NCBI GenBank assembly: GCA_963708165.1
Contig: OY970187.1
Coordinates: 1,240,001 to 1,304,000 of the forward strand
Reading direction: 5' to 3'
DNA from: Rubricoccus sp963708165
Lineage (GTDB): Bacteria > Bacteroidota > Rhodothermia > Rhodothermales > Rubricoccaceae
Length of the DNA stretch: 64,000 nt
A program made the translations under genes and the position numbers. Shown here piece by piece: positions 52,254 through 61,429 of the stretch. The notes below the pieces were generated by a model. It worked only from the letters and a program-made list of their open reading frames with translations. It made no database searches and was not told the origin of the DNA. Every line of letters starts with the position of its first letter. The stretch's first letter is position 1.

Positions 52254-52501
52254 ATGGCAAAGCCCTCACTCCCGCTCCGCATGACGGCCGAGGAATACCT
52301 CGCCTTCGATGCCGCCGCGCCGTGCCGAGATCGCGCGGCTGGCGCATTGATGGTGGCTGGCGCATCGAGACCGCCAGCGGCCTGGGTGCCTCGCTCCGCT
52401 GCGACGCGCTCGACCTGAATGTGCCTCTGGCGGACATGCCTCTGGCGGACATCTACGCCCTTGTGGACGTAGACGACCGGGCGCCGTACGCCACCGCTTA
52501 A
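52254..52501 (+). pseudogene. Remnant of an Uma2-family (DUF820) endonuclease-like gene
   Basis: The ATG at 52254 begins MAKPSLPLRMTAEEYLAFDAAA, the usual Uma2 N-terminus, and fails after about 27 residues. A later frame gives LDLNVPLADMPLADIYALVD, the usual C-terminal end of Uma2 proteins. The central catalytic region is missing. Within the C-terminal part, GTGCCTCTGGCGGACAT is duplicated in tandem, giving VPLADMPLAD. It is therefore a deletion remnant carrying palindrome units. Confidence 0.6.
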
Positions 52502-52599
52502 AACTCTGGCGAGAAGGCGGCGCGGCGCCAGAGGCACGCGAACGCCTGAGCCCTGCCCGGCGTACGCCCAGCTCTCCGCACACTCAGACAGGCACACTC

Positions 52600-52704
52600 A
52601 TGGAGATCGGGTCCACCGGTTGGTACGTCCTCATGCTTCTCGCGGGGCTGGCAGTCGGCGTCGCGTTCGCGATGGCGCAGAAGATCTGGCGCGACCGGGA
52701 GTGA
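52600..52704 (+). CDS. Possible 34-residue single-span membrane protein
   Basis: An ATG-initiated frame gives MEIGSTGWYVLMLLAGLAVG..., one membrane helix followed by a basic end (QKIWRDRE) and a TGA stop. Composition is clearly non-random compared with shadow frames, and no half-sites interrupt it. It is similar in form to small cytochrome-oxidase or transporter accessory proteins, but no family is recognised. It lies about 110 bp upstream of moaC. Confidence 0.45.
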   Translation: MEIGSTGWYVLMLLAGLAVGVAFAMAQKIWRDRE

Positions 52705-52813
52705 GGGTGGGGCACGACGGCTGCGCCCCGCCAGAGGCCTCTGGCGCCAACGCGGCACGCAACCCCGTACGGCCCGCGCCGGTATCTTCGCGCAGACACA
52801 CGCATCCCACCTG

Positions 52814-53323
52814 ATGACCGATCTCGATACCCCGCCTCAGCACGCCAGCGGCCTCAGCCACATCGACGAACAGGGCCGCGCTCGGATGGTCGACATCAGC
52901 GCCAAAACGACGACCTCGCGCACGGCCGTGGCCACAGGCCAGGTCCGGCTCGGAGAGATCGCGTTTGCTGCCGTTCGCGACCAGCAGATTCAAAAAGGCG
53001 ATGTGCTGACCGTCGCGCAGATCGCGGGCGTCATGGGCGCCAAGCAGACCAGTCGTCTGCTCCCACTCTGTCACGATGTACTGCTGCAGAACGTCGAGAT
53101 CGCGTTCGAGCTCAACGAAGCCGAGTCGGCTCTCGACATTCGCGCGATCACCAAGACAGAAGGCCCGACGGGCGTCGAGATGGAGGCCATGACGGCCGTA
53201 TCCATCGCCGCGCTGACGGTCTACGACATGTGCAAGTCGGTCTCCAAAGACATCGAGATCGGCCCGACGCGGCTTCTGGCGAAATCCGGCGGACGCAGCG
53301 GCGACTACCGCCGCACGAACTAA
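52814..53323 (+). CDS. moaC: Cyclic pyranopterin monophosphate synthase
   Basis: A molybdenum-cofactor enzyme that acts with MoaA to convert GTP to cPMP. At 169 residues it matches the family throughout: LSHIDEQGRARMVDIS, GVMGAKQTSRLLPLCHD, TEGPTGVEMEAMTAVSIAALTVYDMCK, and a C-terminal LLAKSGGRSGDYRR. Catalytic Lys, His and Asp positions (LCHD, MCK...KDIEI) are kept. Other moa genes are not in the window. Only a one-base variant of the half-site occurs, near the 3' end, which is notable against the high density around it. Confidence 0.96.
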   Translation: MTDLDTPPQHASGLSHIDEQGRARMVDISAKTTTSRTAVATGQVRLGEIAFAAVRDQQIQKGDVLTVAQIAGVMGAKQTSRLLPLCHDVLLQNVEIAFELNEAESALDIRAITKTEGPTGVEMEAMTAVSIAALTVYDMCKSVSKDIEIGPTRLLAKSGGRSGDYRRTN

Positions 53324-53350
53324 CCACCCCGGCCACAGGCCTACACGTCC

Positions 53351-54322
53351 ATGTTTGACGCATTCCTCGGTGGCGGCGCGATCGTCATCATCCTCGCGGT
53401 CGTTCTCGGCTTTATCGTTCTGGCGTACTTCGTGCCGCTGGGCCTCTGGATTTCCGCCCGAACGGCAGGCGTCAACGTCAAGATTTCCGAGCTGATCGGA
53501 ATGCGTTTGCGCAAAGTGCCGCAGACGGCCATCGTGCGGCCGCTCGTGACAGCCCGGAAGGCGGGCATTGACGTCACTGCGAACCAGTTGGAGACGCACT
53601 ACCTCGCAGAAGGCAATGTGCGCCAGGTGGTCAACGCGCTGATCTCGGCAGATAAGGCCAACATCCCTCTTTCGTTCGAGCAGGCGACCGCGATAGACTT
53701 GGCAGGCCGCGACGTGTTCGAGGCCGTGCAGGTGAGCGTCAACCCGAAGGTCATTGAGACGCCGCCGATTTCGGCGATCGCGAAGGACGGCATCCAGGTG
53801 CGCGCCATTGCGCGCGTGACCGTTCGCGCCAACATCGAGCGGCTCGTCGGTGGTGCAGGCGAGGAGACGATCATCGCGCGCGTCGGTGAGGGCATCGTGT
53901 CCACGATTGGCTCGTCGTCCACGCACGCGCAGGTGTTGGAAAACCCGGACCTGATCTCCAAAACCGTCCTCGCGAAAGGCCTGGACAGCGGCACGGCGTT
54001 CGACATTCTCTCCATTGACATCGCGGACGTGGACGTGGGCGAGAACATCGGCGCCAAGCTGCAGACCGACCAGGCCGAGGCCGACCTCCGGGTCGCGCGC
54101 GCCAAGGCCGAGGAGCGCCGCGCCGCCGCCGTCGCGTCCGAGCAGGAGGAACGCGCTGGGCTGGTGCGCGCTGAGGCTGAGATCCCTAAAGCGATGGCCG
54201 AGGCCTTCCGCCAGGGCAATCTCGGCATCATGGACTACTACCAGATCCGCAACGTCGAAGCCGACACGCGCATGCGCGACTCCATCGGCGGCGGCAACGA
54301 GGGCACGGACAGCCAAGCCTAG
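53351..54322 (+). CDS. floA: Flotillin-like protein FloA
   Basis: A 323-residue membrane scaffold of functional membrane microdomains. An N-terminal hydrophobic segment (IVIILAVVLGFIVLAYFVPLG) precedes the SPFH-like domain (RKAGIDVTANQLETHYLAEG..., PPISAIAKDGIQVRAIARVTVRAN) and the Glu/Ala-rich coiled region (VARAKAEERRAAAVASEQEE). Family length is about 330, so it is complete. It has essentially no half-sites internally. The stop TAG is followed directly by CCTCTGGCG, the stop-adjacent pattern seen elsewhere. Confidence 0.95.
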   Translation: MFDAFLGGGAIVIILAVVLGFIVLAYFVPLGLWISARTAGVNVKISELIGMRLRKVPQTAIVRPLVTARKAGIDVTANQLETHYLAEGNVRQVVNALISADKANIPLSFEQATAIDLAGRDVFEAVQVSVNPKVIETPPISAIAKDGIQVRAIARVTVRANIERLVGGAGEETIIARVGEGIVSTIGSSSTHAQVLENPDLISKTVLAKGLDSGTAFDILSIDIADVDVGENIGAKLQTDQAEADLRVARAKAEERRAAAVASEQEERAGLVRAEAEIPKAMAEAFRQGNLGIMDYYQIRNVEADTRMRDSIGGGNEGTDSQA

Positions 54323-54423
54323 CCTCTGGCGAGGTCGCCTCGCGAAGTAGGACAGATTGACGCCAGAGGCCGAGCAACTCGCCTCTGGCGTCGCTGTCTC
54401 TAGGGATCACCTCCTCTGCTCTC

Positions 54424-55752
54424 ATGCTGCGTCTCCTTCCGTTCGCCGTTCTCGCGCTCCTCGCGTTTCCCGCCAGAGGCCAGGACGCCTCTGGCGACGT
54501 GCCGCCGCCGTGGGAGGTGAGGCAGGAGCAAGAAGGAGACGGGCCGCTCTCGGCCTACTCCCGCCTTCTTGAGACCGAGGCGGCGTGGATCGAATCGGAC
54601 GAGTGGCGCGACGCCTACCTCCAGACCCTCGCGCAGATGGACGCCGGGCTGGGCCGGCATGCGAGCGCCCTCGCGATGTGGGACCGCTCGATGGGCCGCC
54701 GTGGCGACAGTGTGGCCGTGCTGGGTGCGGGCGTCCGCGCCGTGGATGCCGCCCTTTACATCGCTGAGCGTGCCGAGGCGGAGCGCGTTGTGATGATCAA
54801 CGAGGCGCACCACGACGCCTCCACACGTCTGCTCACGCTTCGCCTGCTTCCGCTGCTGTACGAACGTGGCTACCGCTACTTCGCCGCCGAGACGTTCGCG
54901 CCCGAGATCGACAGCAGCGTCACCGCCAGAGGCTACCCCGCTTCGGGCGACGGCTACTACTCGGACGAGCCTGTCTTCGGCGAGATGATCCGCGAAGCGG
55001 TTCGGCTGGGCTACACGCTGGTCCCGTACGAAATCGAGAACGAGCCAGAGAACGACACGCTGGATTACCAGCAGCGCCGCGACCTGACGCAGGCGGAGTA
55101 CCTCCGCGACCGCGTGTTCGCGCGCGCCCCGGACGCTAGGGTTCTCGTCCACGCAGGCTTCGGACACATCGAAGAGGAAGTGGGCCCGCGGTTTTACCCG
55201 ATGGCGGTTTACTTCCGAGAGATCACCGGCATCGACCCGTTGACCGTGGACCAGGTGCGCAATGGCGGCGGCGAGCGACGCGACGTTCGAGGAGCCGATG
55301 CGACGGGCGGTAGACGACGCGGGACTTTAGGTGACGCACCCGGCACTCTTGCTCGGCGCCAGCGGCGCGCCTCTGGCGCCGGTCGGCTACGACGTAGACC
55401 TCCAGACCCTCTCGCACGTGTGGCGGCTCCTGCACCGGTATCGGCCGCGCCGCGCGTAGACCGACCCAGCGCTCGCCGCTCTCCGGTCGTCGTCTTAGGA
55501 AGGCGCCACGGTCGTCGACGCCAGAGGTCTACGAGCGCGAGTGCTGTGCTTGGCGGAAGTGCGCCGTTCACGAACGCGACGGCGCCGACGCAGTCCCCCG
55601 CCTGGCGACCGGCTCGTCGTGGAGGTACGATCCCGGCGCGGACCCGTCTGCACCGGTTGTACAGCGCCAGTCAGCGCCAGGCCGCCGTCGCACAGATCCT
55701 CGACGGGGAGACCGGCGTAGTGCTGCTCGAACACGCCCTCTCCGATGACTAG
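54424..55752 (+). pseudogene. Exported Tiki/ChaN-like protein gene, disrupted in its 3' half
   Basis: A signal peptide (MLRLLPFAVLALLAFPARGQ) and about 260 good residues are intact: VVMINEAHHDASTRLLTLRLLPLL, YFAAETFAPEID, VFGEMIREAVRLGYTLVPYEIE and VLVHAGFGHIEEEVG. The E-H-H pattern resembles TIKI/ChaN-type or erythromycin-esterase-like folds; the family is uncharacterised. From about 55260 the frame shifts by one base (MAAASDATFEEPMRRAVDDAG), then hits an in-frame TAG at 55328 and continues THPALLLGASGAPLAPVGYD. Further shifts follow up to 55752. The stop region overlaps the next ATG. Confidence 0.7.
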
Positions 55753-56305
55753 TCCCACGCCTCTGGCGGCGCGCGTCGCTGCGTTCGCGAGCGTTGCTGC
55801 CCTTTCTACGACGCAAGACCTCGTTCGCGCGACGGCCCCTGCGCTCGGCCCGGACGCCGACATCAGCGTCGTCGCGGAAGAGACGCTCATGCTCGTTGCG
55901 ACGGTCACGGCCCGCGCGGCGGAGGTGGGGCTTCAGGCCTCGCCAGAGGCCCTGCAGGCGGTCGGCCCGGCGCTGGCGGAGGTGCCGTTCCTCTACCACG
56001 ACTTTCTGCTGGGCGCCGAGATGATCGCCAGGGGTGCCGAGGGCGATGTGGAGCCGGACCAGTCCATTTATGACCGCCTCTCGCGGAAAGCGGACTTCTA
56101 CACCGCGCACCTGCCGCCGGGGCGCTTTCCCGGCCCTCGCGCGCTGGGCGACAAGCTGCCGCTGTGGATGGGCCGCGTCTCGCCGCCCGGCCTGCCGACC
56201 TCGCCGGACAAACGCCTGGGCGACCTCGGCCTGGTGGACGTGCTGGCCGCGCACGCGCGGCTCGTGCTTGCGTTTGCGCAGAAAGCCTCTGGCGCCGACG
56301 CCTAG
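55745..56305 (+). CDS. Conserved-looking hypothetical protein
   Basis: A 186-residue soluble protein starting MTSPTPLAARVAAFASVAAL. It is largely helical, with VPFLYHDFLLGAEMIARG, then DRLSRKADFYTAHLPPGRFPGPRALGDK and a Leu-rich C-terminal helix. No known domain is recognised; it has no signal peptide or membrane segment. It overlaps the end of the upstream broken gene by 8 bases and lies 3 bases before the MBL gene, so it may be cotranscribed with that gene. Frame consistency and codon bias support coding. Confidence 0.65.
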   Translation: MTSPTPLAARVAAFASVAALSTTQDLVRATAPALGPDADISVVAEETLMLVATVTARAAEVGLQASPEALQAVGPALAEVPFLYHDFLLGAEMIARGAEGDVEPDQSIYDRLSRKADFYTAHLPPGRFPGPRALGDKLPLWMGRVSPPGLPTSPDKRLGDLGLVDVLAAHARLVLAFAQKASGADA

Positions 56306-56308
56306 CCT

Positions 56309-57583
56309 GTGACCGACTCGGCGCCAGAGGCCCACACGCCAGAGGTACGCACGCCAGAGGCGCATCCGCCAGAGGCAAAGAAGCCTCGCCGCCTCTGGCA
56401 CCGCGTGCTCGGGTGGGCGGCTCTCGCGGTCGTGGCGAGCGTCGCCGTGCTCACCATCGAGGCGTGGCCCGCGCTGGGCGGCGAGATCGACGGCGCGAGG
56501 CTGGAGCGCGTGCAACGCTCGCCGCAGTACGGCGGAGGCAGCTTCGAGAACGTGCTCCCGGCCCAGGCCGACGGCTTCTCGCTCGGCACCGCCTGGGACT
56601 TCTTCACCAGCACGACGCCCGCCCAGTTTCCTGCTTCGCCTCTGGCGACCGTCTCGCGAGAGGCCGCGGACTTCGCAGCTCCGCGCCAGAGGCTGCGCGT
56701 GACGTGGCTGGGGCACTCGGCAATGCTCGTCGAGCTGGACTCGGCGCGCATCCTGATCGACCCGGTGTGGGGCGAGCGCGTGTCGCCGTCGCGGTGGATC
56801 GGCACGCGCAGGTTCGCGCCTCCGCCTCTGGCGCTGGACGACTTGCCGGAGGTGGACGCCGTGCTGATCTCGCACGATCACTACGACCACCTCGACATGC
56901 CAACGGTCCGAGCGCTCGCGCATCGCGTGCCGCAGTGGTTTGTGCCGCTTGGCGTCGGTGCGCATCTGGAATCCTGGGGTATCGCGCCAGAGGCGATCAC
57001 GGAGTTGGATTGGTGGGAAAGCGCTTCCCTCGGCTCGCCAGAGGCCTCTGGCGTCACGCTGGTGAGCACGCCTGCGCGGCACTTCTCCGGCCGCTTCGTA
57101 GACGACCGCGACGCAACGCTCTGGACTGGCTGGGCCATCCTCGGGCGCACCGAGCGCGTGTTCTACTCCGGCGACACCGCGCTCACGCCGTCATTCGCCG
57201 AGGTCGGCGAGCGCTACGGGCCGTTCGACCTGACGCTGATCGAGAGCGGCGCCTACAACGCAGCCTGGGCTGACGTGCACCTAGGGCCGGAGCAGGCCAT
57301 CGCGGTTCATCGGATGGTGCGCGGGCGCGTGATGATGCCCGTCCACTGGGGCATGTTCGACCTCTCGGTACACGGTTGGACCGAGCCCGCTGAGCGCGTC
57401 CGCGTCGCCGCCGAGCGTCTTGGGATTCCGGTCGCGTTCCCGCGGCCGGGCGAGAGCGTCACGCCAGAGGCGTACACGCCGGAGCCGTGGTGGCCAGCGC
57501 TTCCGTGGAAGACCGCCGTGGAGTCGCCGGCGGTCTCGTCGAACCTGCCCGACAGCGTGCTCGCGCTCGTGCCCGGCTCGTGA
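56309..57583 (+). CDS. MBL-fold metallo-hydrolase (NAPE-PLD/UlaG-like), membrane anchored
   Basis: A 424-residue protein starting at GTG. The first 25 residues are a repetitive PEA tail (TPEVRTPEAHPPEA) encoded by four consecutive half-sites. A membrane anchor follows (VLGWAALAVVASVAVLTIEAW). The MBL domain has TWLGHSAMLVEL, SHDHYDHLDM (HxHxDH), STPARHFSGR, FYSGDTAL and MPVHWGMFDLS, as in NAPE-hydrolysing phospholipase D relatives. It probably acts on periplasmic lipids or metabolites. Zinc ligands are intact, so the enzyme is likely active. Confidence 0.88.
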   Translation: MTDSAPEAHTPEVRTPEAHPPEAKKPRRLWHRVLGWAALAVVASVAVLTIEAWPALGGEIDGARLERVQRSPQYGGGSFENVLPAQADGFSLGTAWDFFTSTTPAQFPASPLATVSREAADFAAPRQRLRVTWLGHSAMLVELDSARILIDPVWGERVSPSRWIGTRRFAPPPLALDDLPEVDAVLISHDHYDHLDMPTVRALAHRVPQWFVPLGVGAHLESWGIAPEAITELDWWESASLGSPEASGVTLVSTPARHFSGRFVDDRDATLWTGWAILGRTERVFYSGDTALTPSFAEVGERYGPFDLTLIESGAYNAAWADVHLGPEQAIAVHRMVRGRVMMPVHWGMFDLSVHGWTEPAERVRVAAERLGIPVAFPRPGESVTPEAYTPEPWWPALPWKTAVESPAVSSNLPDSVLALVPGS

Positions 57584-57610
57584 ACCTCGCCAGAGGCCTC
57601 TGGCGCAAGC

Positions 57611-57937
57611 TTATTCCTTGAGACGCACGGCTGTCCCGTAGGCCATCATCTCGGCCATGCCTTTGCCAACCATGCTGGTCGTGAACCGGACATTGATGAC
57701 GGCGTCCCCGCCCACGTCAATGGCGTCTTGCTTCATGCGGTCCAGCGACTCGTCGCGCGCCTCGCGAAGCATTTCGGTGTAGCCGCGAATCTCTCCGCCC
57801 ACGATGGTTTTGAACCCCGCCATGATGTCACGCCCGACATGTTTGGCGCGGACCGTGTTGCCGTAGACCACGTCGAGGTGGCCGGTGATGGTCTCGCCGG
57901 GAATGTGATCGGCGGAGGTAATCGGGATGAGTGGCAT
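57611..57937 (-). CDS. YbjQ family protein (UPF0145, heavy-metal-binding domain)
   Basis: A 108-residue small soluble protein that assembles into oligomers in known structures. Family motifs are IPGETITGHLDVVYGNTVRAKHVG..., GEIRGYTEMLREARDESLDRM and GGDAVINVRF. The start MPLIPITSADH is chosen over an upstream extension with no family similarity. Function is not established, and the heavy-metal label is historical. A converging palindrome pair lies 8 bases beyond its 3' end. Confidence 0.9.
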   Translation of the reverse strand: MPLIPITSADHIPGETITGHLDVVYGNTVRAKHVGRDIMAGFKTIVGGEIRGYTEMLREARDESLDRMKQDAIDVGGDAVINVRFTTSMVGKGMAEMMAYGTAVRLKE

Positions 57938-58013
57938 GGGGCGGGGTCGTAGGGAAGCCAAACCTACGCGGTCCTCTCCCAAATGTGACGCGCGCCGCCA
58001 GAGGCCTCTGGCG

Positions 58014-58715
58014 CTAGACGTTCAGCGCAGCGATCTCTGCGATGCCCACCTCGCGGCCCTCGGGCGAGGCCGGGTCGAACAGGAGCCCACGCTCGGCGCC
58101 GAGCAACGCCATCTCGCCAGAGGCGACACGGAGCGCGGTGCCCTCGGGCAGGCCCACGACGGGCATCTCCGGGTTTGCCGCGACGAACTCCGCGAGCCTC
58201 TGGCGGCGCGTCTCGCCGCGGTGGCCGGGCGGATGCGCGTCGGTAAAGTGCGGGTTGATTTGAAACGGGATGAGCCCAAGGGCACGGAACGTCGGGGGCT
58301 CGGCGACGGGCATATCGTTGGTCGTCATAATCGTGCGGCACGCGAGGTTGGAGCCCGCGCTCCACCCCACGTACGCCGCTCCATCCTGCACGCGTTGGCG
58401 CACCAGCTCCACCAATCCCACGCGGTACGTTTCTCGCAAGAGATGAAACGTGTTGCCGCCGCCCACGAGAATGGCGTCGGCCTCGCTCACAAGCCCCGTC
58501 GGGTTGTCGACCTCGTGAACGCTGACGATCTCGACATCCAGGCTGCCAAGCGCCTCGCGCACCTTGGCAGCGTAGTCGTCCCAGCTTACCGTTATACCCG
58601 CGTAGGGGATGAACGCGGCGCGCTTCGCACCGGTCAGCGTCTCTCGCAGCCACGGCAGCGCGTGCGTGAGGTAGCCCGCGTCGGAGGAGGAGTTGCTAAG
58701 CAGGAGGAGGTTCAT
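58014..58715 (-). CDS. pepE: Dipeptidase E (alpha-aspartyl dipeptidase)
   Basis: A 233-residue S51 peptidase hydrolysing Asp-X dipeptides in the cytoplasm. The N-terminal MNLLLLSNSSSDAG, FIPYAGI, ADAILVGGGNTFHLL and the nucleophile elbow VGWSAGSNLAC (Ser) match PepE. The downstream His (PHFTDAH) is present. Length equals the E. coli enzyme. It is flanked by an inverted half-site pair upstream (58753) and another just after its stop, at 57994-58013. Confidence 0.93.
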   Translation of the reverse strand: MNLLLLSNSSSDAGYLTHALPWLRETLTGAKRAAFIPYAGITVSWDDYAAKVREALGSLDVEIVSVHEVDNPTGLVSEADAILVGGGNTFHLLRETYRVGLVELVRQRVQDGAAYVGWSAGSNLACRTIMTTNDMPVAEPPTFRALGLIPFQINPHFTDAHPPGHRGETRRQRLAEFVAANPEMPVVGLPEGTALRVASGEMALLGAERGLLFDPASPEGREVGIAEIAALNV

Positions 58716-58886
58716 GGCGGGACGGGAGGGGTGAGGCGGCAAGATCGCCGTCGCCAGAGGCCTCTGGCGCGTGGCCTGAGAATCGCACCCGTAGCGTCGC
58801 GGCATGCCGCGGCGAATCACCGGATTGTTTCGGTGACAGCCTCTGGCGCCAGAGGCTCAGCTGGAACCTCCGCCAGTCCCCGGTGC

Positions 58887-60417
58887 CTACATCACGCGGT
58901 CGGGGTCCGGCGGCGGTGGGACGGTGCCGCGGTAGCCGAGCACCGTCTGGAGCGCCTTGATCGCGACCGGAAACTGCTTCTGGACGTACCACTGGTCCGC
59001 TGCGCGACGGGCGCCCAGTGCGTAGGTGGGGTACGCGAAGATGGTGTCCGAGATAGTCTGCAGCGAGGTCCCGGCCTTCATCGCGACAGCAAAGATCTGC
59101 ATCAACTCACCCGCGCGTTCGCCCAGCACACTCGCGCCGAGGATCTTGCCGCGCCACTCGGTCGCGAAGACTTTGATGCTGCCGATGGTTTTGCCCTCGG
59201 TGATCCCGCGGTCCACCTTGGTGTAGGGGAAGTCGTAGGTGACATAGCTCTCGCCGCTCTCCTTCAGCTCGTCCTCGCTCGCGCCCAGGTGCGCCAGTTC
59301 GGGATCGGAGAACGTAGTCCACGGCACGCCTGCGCGGTCGATGGAGGACGGAATCTTGAGGATCGCGTTGGTCGTCGCCACCTTTGCCATGTGCTCGCTC
59401 ATGTGCGTGAGCGCGTACTCGCCGGTGCAGTCGCCAGCGGCCCAGATGTGTCCCTGCGAGGTGCGGCACTTGTCGTCCACGCTCACGCCTTTCTCGGTGT
59501 ACTCGATGCCCGCGTCGCCCAGGTTCAGCGTCTCGATGTTGGGCTTTCGCCCCGTCGCGATGAGCAGCCGGTCCGCGCTGATCGTCTCGCTGCCGCCGAG
59601 GTGCAGCCGCACGCCAGAGGCCCCGGAAGGCTGTGCCTCTGGCGAGACGCGCTCCACGCGCGCGCCGAAGACGAACCGCACACCTTCCTCCTCCAGCCTC
59701 TGGCGGAGCGTGTCGGCGTGGTCCGGGTCGTCGCGGCCAAGGATGCGGTCCGAAGTGTCGACGATCGTCACCTTCGTACCCAGGCGGTTAAACGCCTGGC
59801 CCATCTCGACACCGATGGGTCCGGCGCCCACGATCGCGAGATGCTCGGGCTGCTCGGTGATCTCGAAGAGGGTTTCGTTCGTGAGGTAGTTCACGTCGTC
59901 CAGCCCTTCGATGGGCGGCGGCGCGGCGCGCCCTCCAGAGCAGATGATGAACATGCGCCCGGTCACGCGGCGCTTCTGCTGCACCGCACCCGCGATGGCG
60001 CCAGAGGCCTGGGCTGCCTGCGCCTCTGGCGAGGGCGCGATCTCGATGGTATGCTCGTTGACGAACCGCGCGTCGCCGTGGACCACCTCGATGCCGAAGC
60101 CCTCGAAGATGGCCGGATCGTCAGCGTCCTCGTAGACCTCCTCGCGAAGCGTGTGGACGTGCTTCATGATGTCGCCGAAGCGGATGCTCACGTCGGCATC
60201 GACGCCGAAGACCGAGGCCTCTCGCGCGTGGTGCGCCAGGTGTGCGGCGTGGAGAAGCGCTTTGGAGGGCACGCAGCCCGGTCCACGTGCAGTCGCCGCC
60301 CAAGCGGTGCCGCTCAACCATCATCGTCTTGACGCCTGCATTCGCCGCGATGCCTGCCGCGGTAAGCCCTGCGGCGCCGCCGCCGATCACGATGTAGTCG
60401 AAGTCGTACTGAGCCAT
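58887..60417 (-). CDS. FAD-dependent pyridine nucleotide-disulfide oxidoreductase, frameshifted near the active site
   Basis: A dihydrolipoamide dehydrogenase/mercuric-reductase-like flavoprotein. The N-terminal FAD motif (YDFDYIVIGGGAAGLTAA) is in one frame up to GGDCTWTG. The continuation CVPSKALLHAAH is in the next frame, consistent with one extra G in CCGGGC at about 60285. Corrected, the redox pair is CTWTGC. Downstream are the NAD-binding GAGPIGVEMGQ, the FAD second site AAGDCTGEYALTHM and a dimerisation domain without the Cys pair of MerA. Length would be about 509. It may be a pseudogene or carry a sequencing error. Confidence 0.85.
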
Positions 60418-60545
60418 ATCGAAGGGGGAATGGCCTCTGGCGCCAGAGGCGGAGATCGTGAAGGGATGGACAGAGGCACAACTACGCGCAAGGTGCGACC
60501 TTTGAGCCCTGCCTTCTAACGCCTGTCGCTCGCGACTGACCGCAC

Positions 60546-61262
60546 GTGCTCCTTTACGCCGTCACGTACGACGATCCCCGCAGCCTGACCTCCAAAGGGC
60601 TCAGCACTAAAGCGGAGCCCTTCTGGCTGTACAGCCAACTTCCCACCGCCGAAGAGGCGCGCCGCAGCAAGCCCGGCCGCCCCGGCTGGATTCTGGTCTT
60701 GGACCGCGACGCGCTCGACCTCGCGACGAGCCCAGACGGTGCGGAGTTGCCCATGCCCAGCCAACCTGTCGTGTGGTCCATCCCGCGAGAGGCCATCCTC
60801 AACGTGGACGCCGACGGCGACTACTGGCGCCCGTTTCACGTCGTGGCCGCTGGCGGCTTCGTTGTGCGGCGTACCAAGAAGGGCAACATCAAGCTGCTGC
60901 TTATCAAGAGGCGTGGCAAGTGGGACTTGGCCAAGGGCAAGCAAGACCCCGGCGAGACGCCGGTTCAGGTCGCGCGGCGCGAGGTGTCCGAGGAGGTAGG
61001 TGTCAAGAAGAAGTACATCGAGATCCTCCATCCGCTTGGCCACACCATCCACGGCTACATCTGGCACAAGCGCGGCGTCTACGCCGTCAAAACCACGCAT
61101 TGGTTTTCGATGACGACCGAGGCGCGCGAGTTCATCCCCGAAAAGGGCGAAGGCATCCAAAAGGTCAAATGGGTCCAGTGGGACAAGGCTGGCGAGAAGC
61201 TGGGCTATAAAACGCTGCGCCAGCACCACGCGCTCCTCGATCCCGAAGTCCTCGGCGTGTAG
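60546..61262 (+). CDS. NUDIX hydrolase
   Basis: A 238-residue protein starting at GTG. An N-terminal domain of about 90 residues (LLYAVTYDDPRSLTSKGLST...) precedes the NUDIX fold. The Nudix box reads GKQDPGETPVQVARREVSEEVG (GX5EX7REUXEEXG pattern, residues about 132-155). The phrase RRTKKGNIKLLLIKRRGKWDLAKGK is typical of diadenosine-polyphosphate or housecleaning NUDIX enzymes. The substrate is unknown. No half-site lies within the gene; the TAG stop is followed directly by CCTCTGGCG. Confidence 0.9.
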   Translation: MLLYAVTYDDPRSLTSKGLSTKAEPFWLYSQLPTAEEARRSKPGRPGWILVLDRDALDLATSPDGAELPMPSQPVVWSIPREAILNVDADGDYWRPFHVVAAGGFVVRRTKKGNIKLLLIKRRGKWDLAKGKQDPGETPVQVARREVSEEVGVKKKYIEILHPLGHTIHGYIWHKRGVYAVKTTHWFSMTTEAREFIPEKGEGIQKVKWVQWDKAGEKLGYKTLRQHHALLDPEVLGV

Positions 61263-61429
61263 CCTCTGGCGTAGACGTTGCGTTCGGCCTCTGGCGCCAG
61301 AGGCGTAACCCCAGAGGCGTCCCTGGGCCTCTGCGTCGCCAGAGGCCGCAGACGGGGTGAAGACGCGTGCCCCAGGCACGAGACAGTGCGCATGGACCGA
61401 TATCTTCGCCTTCTCCCTCCCAGTCTCCG

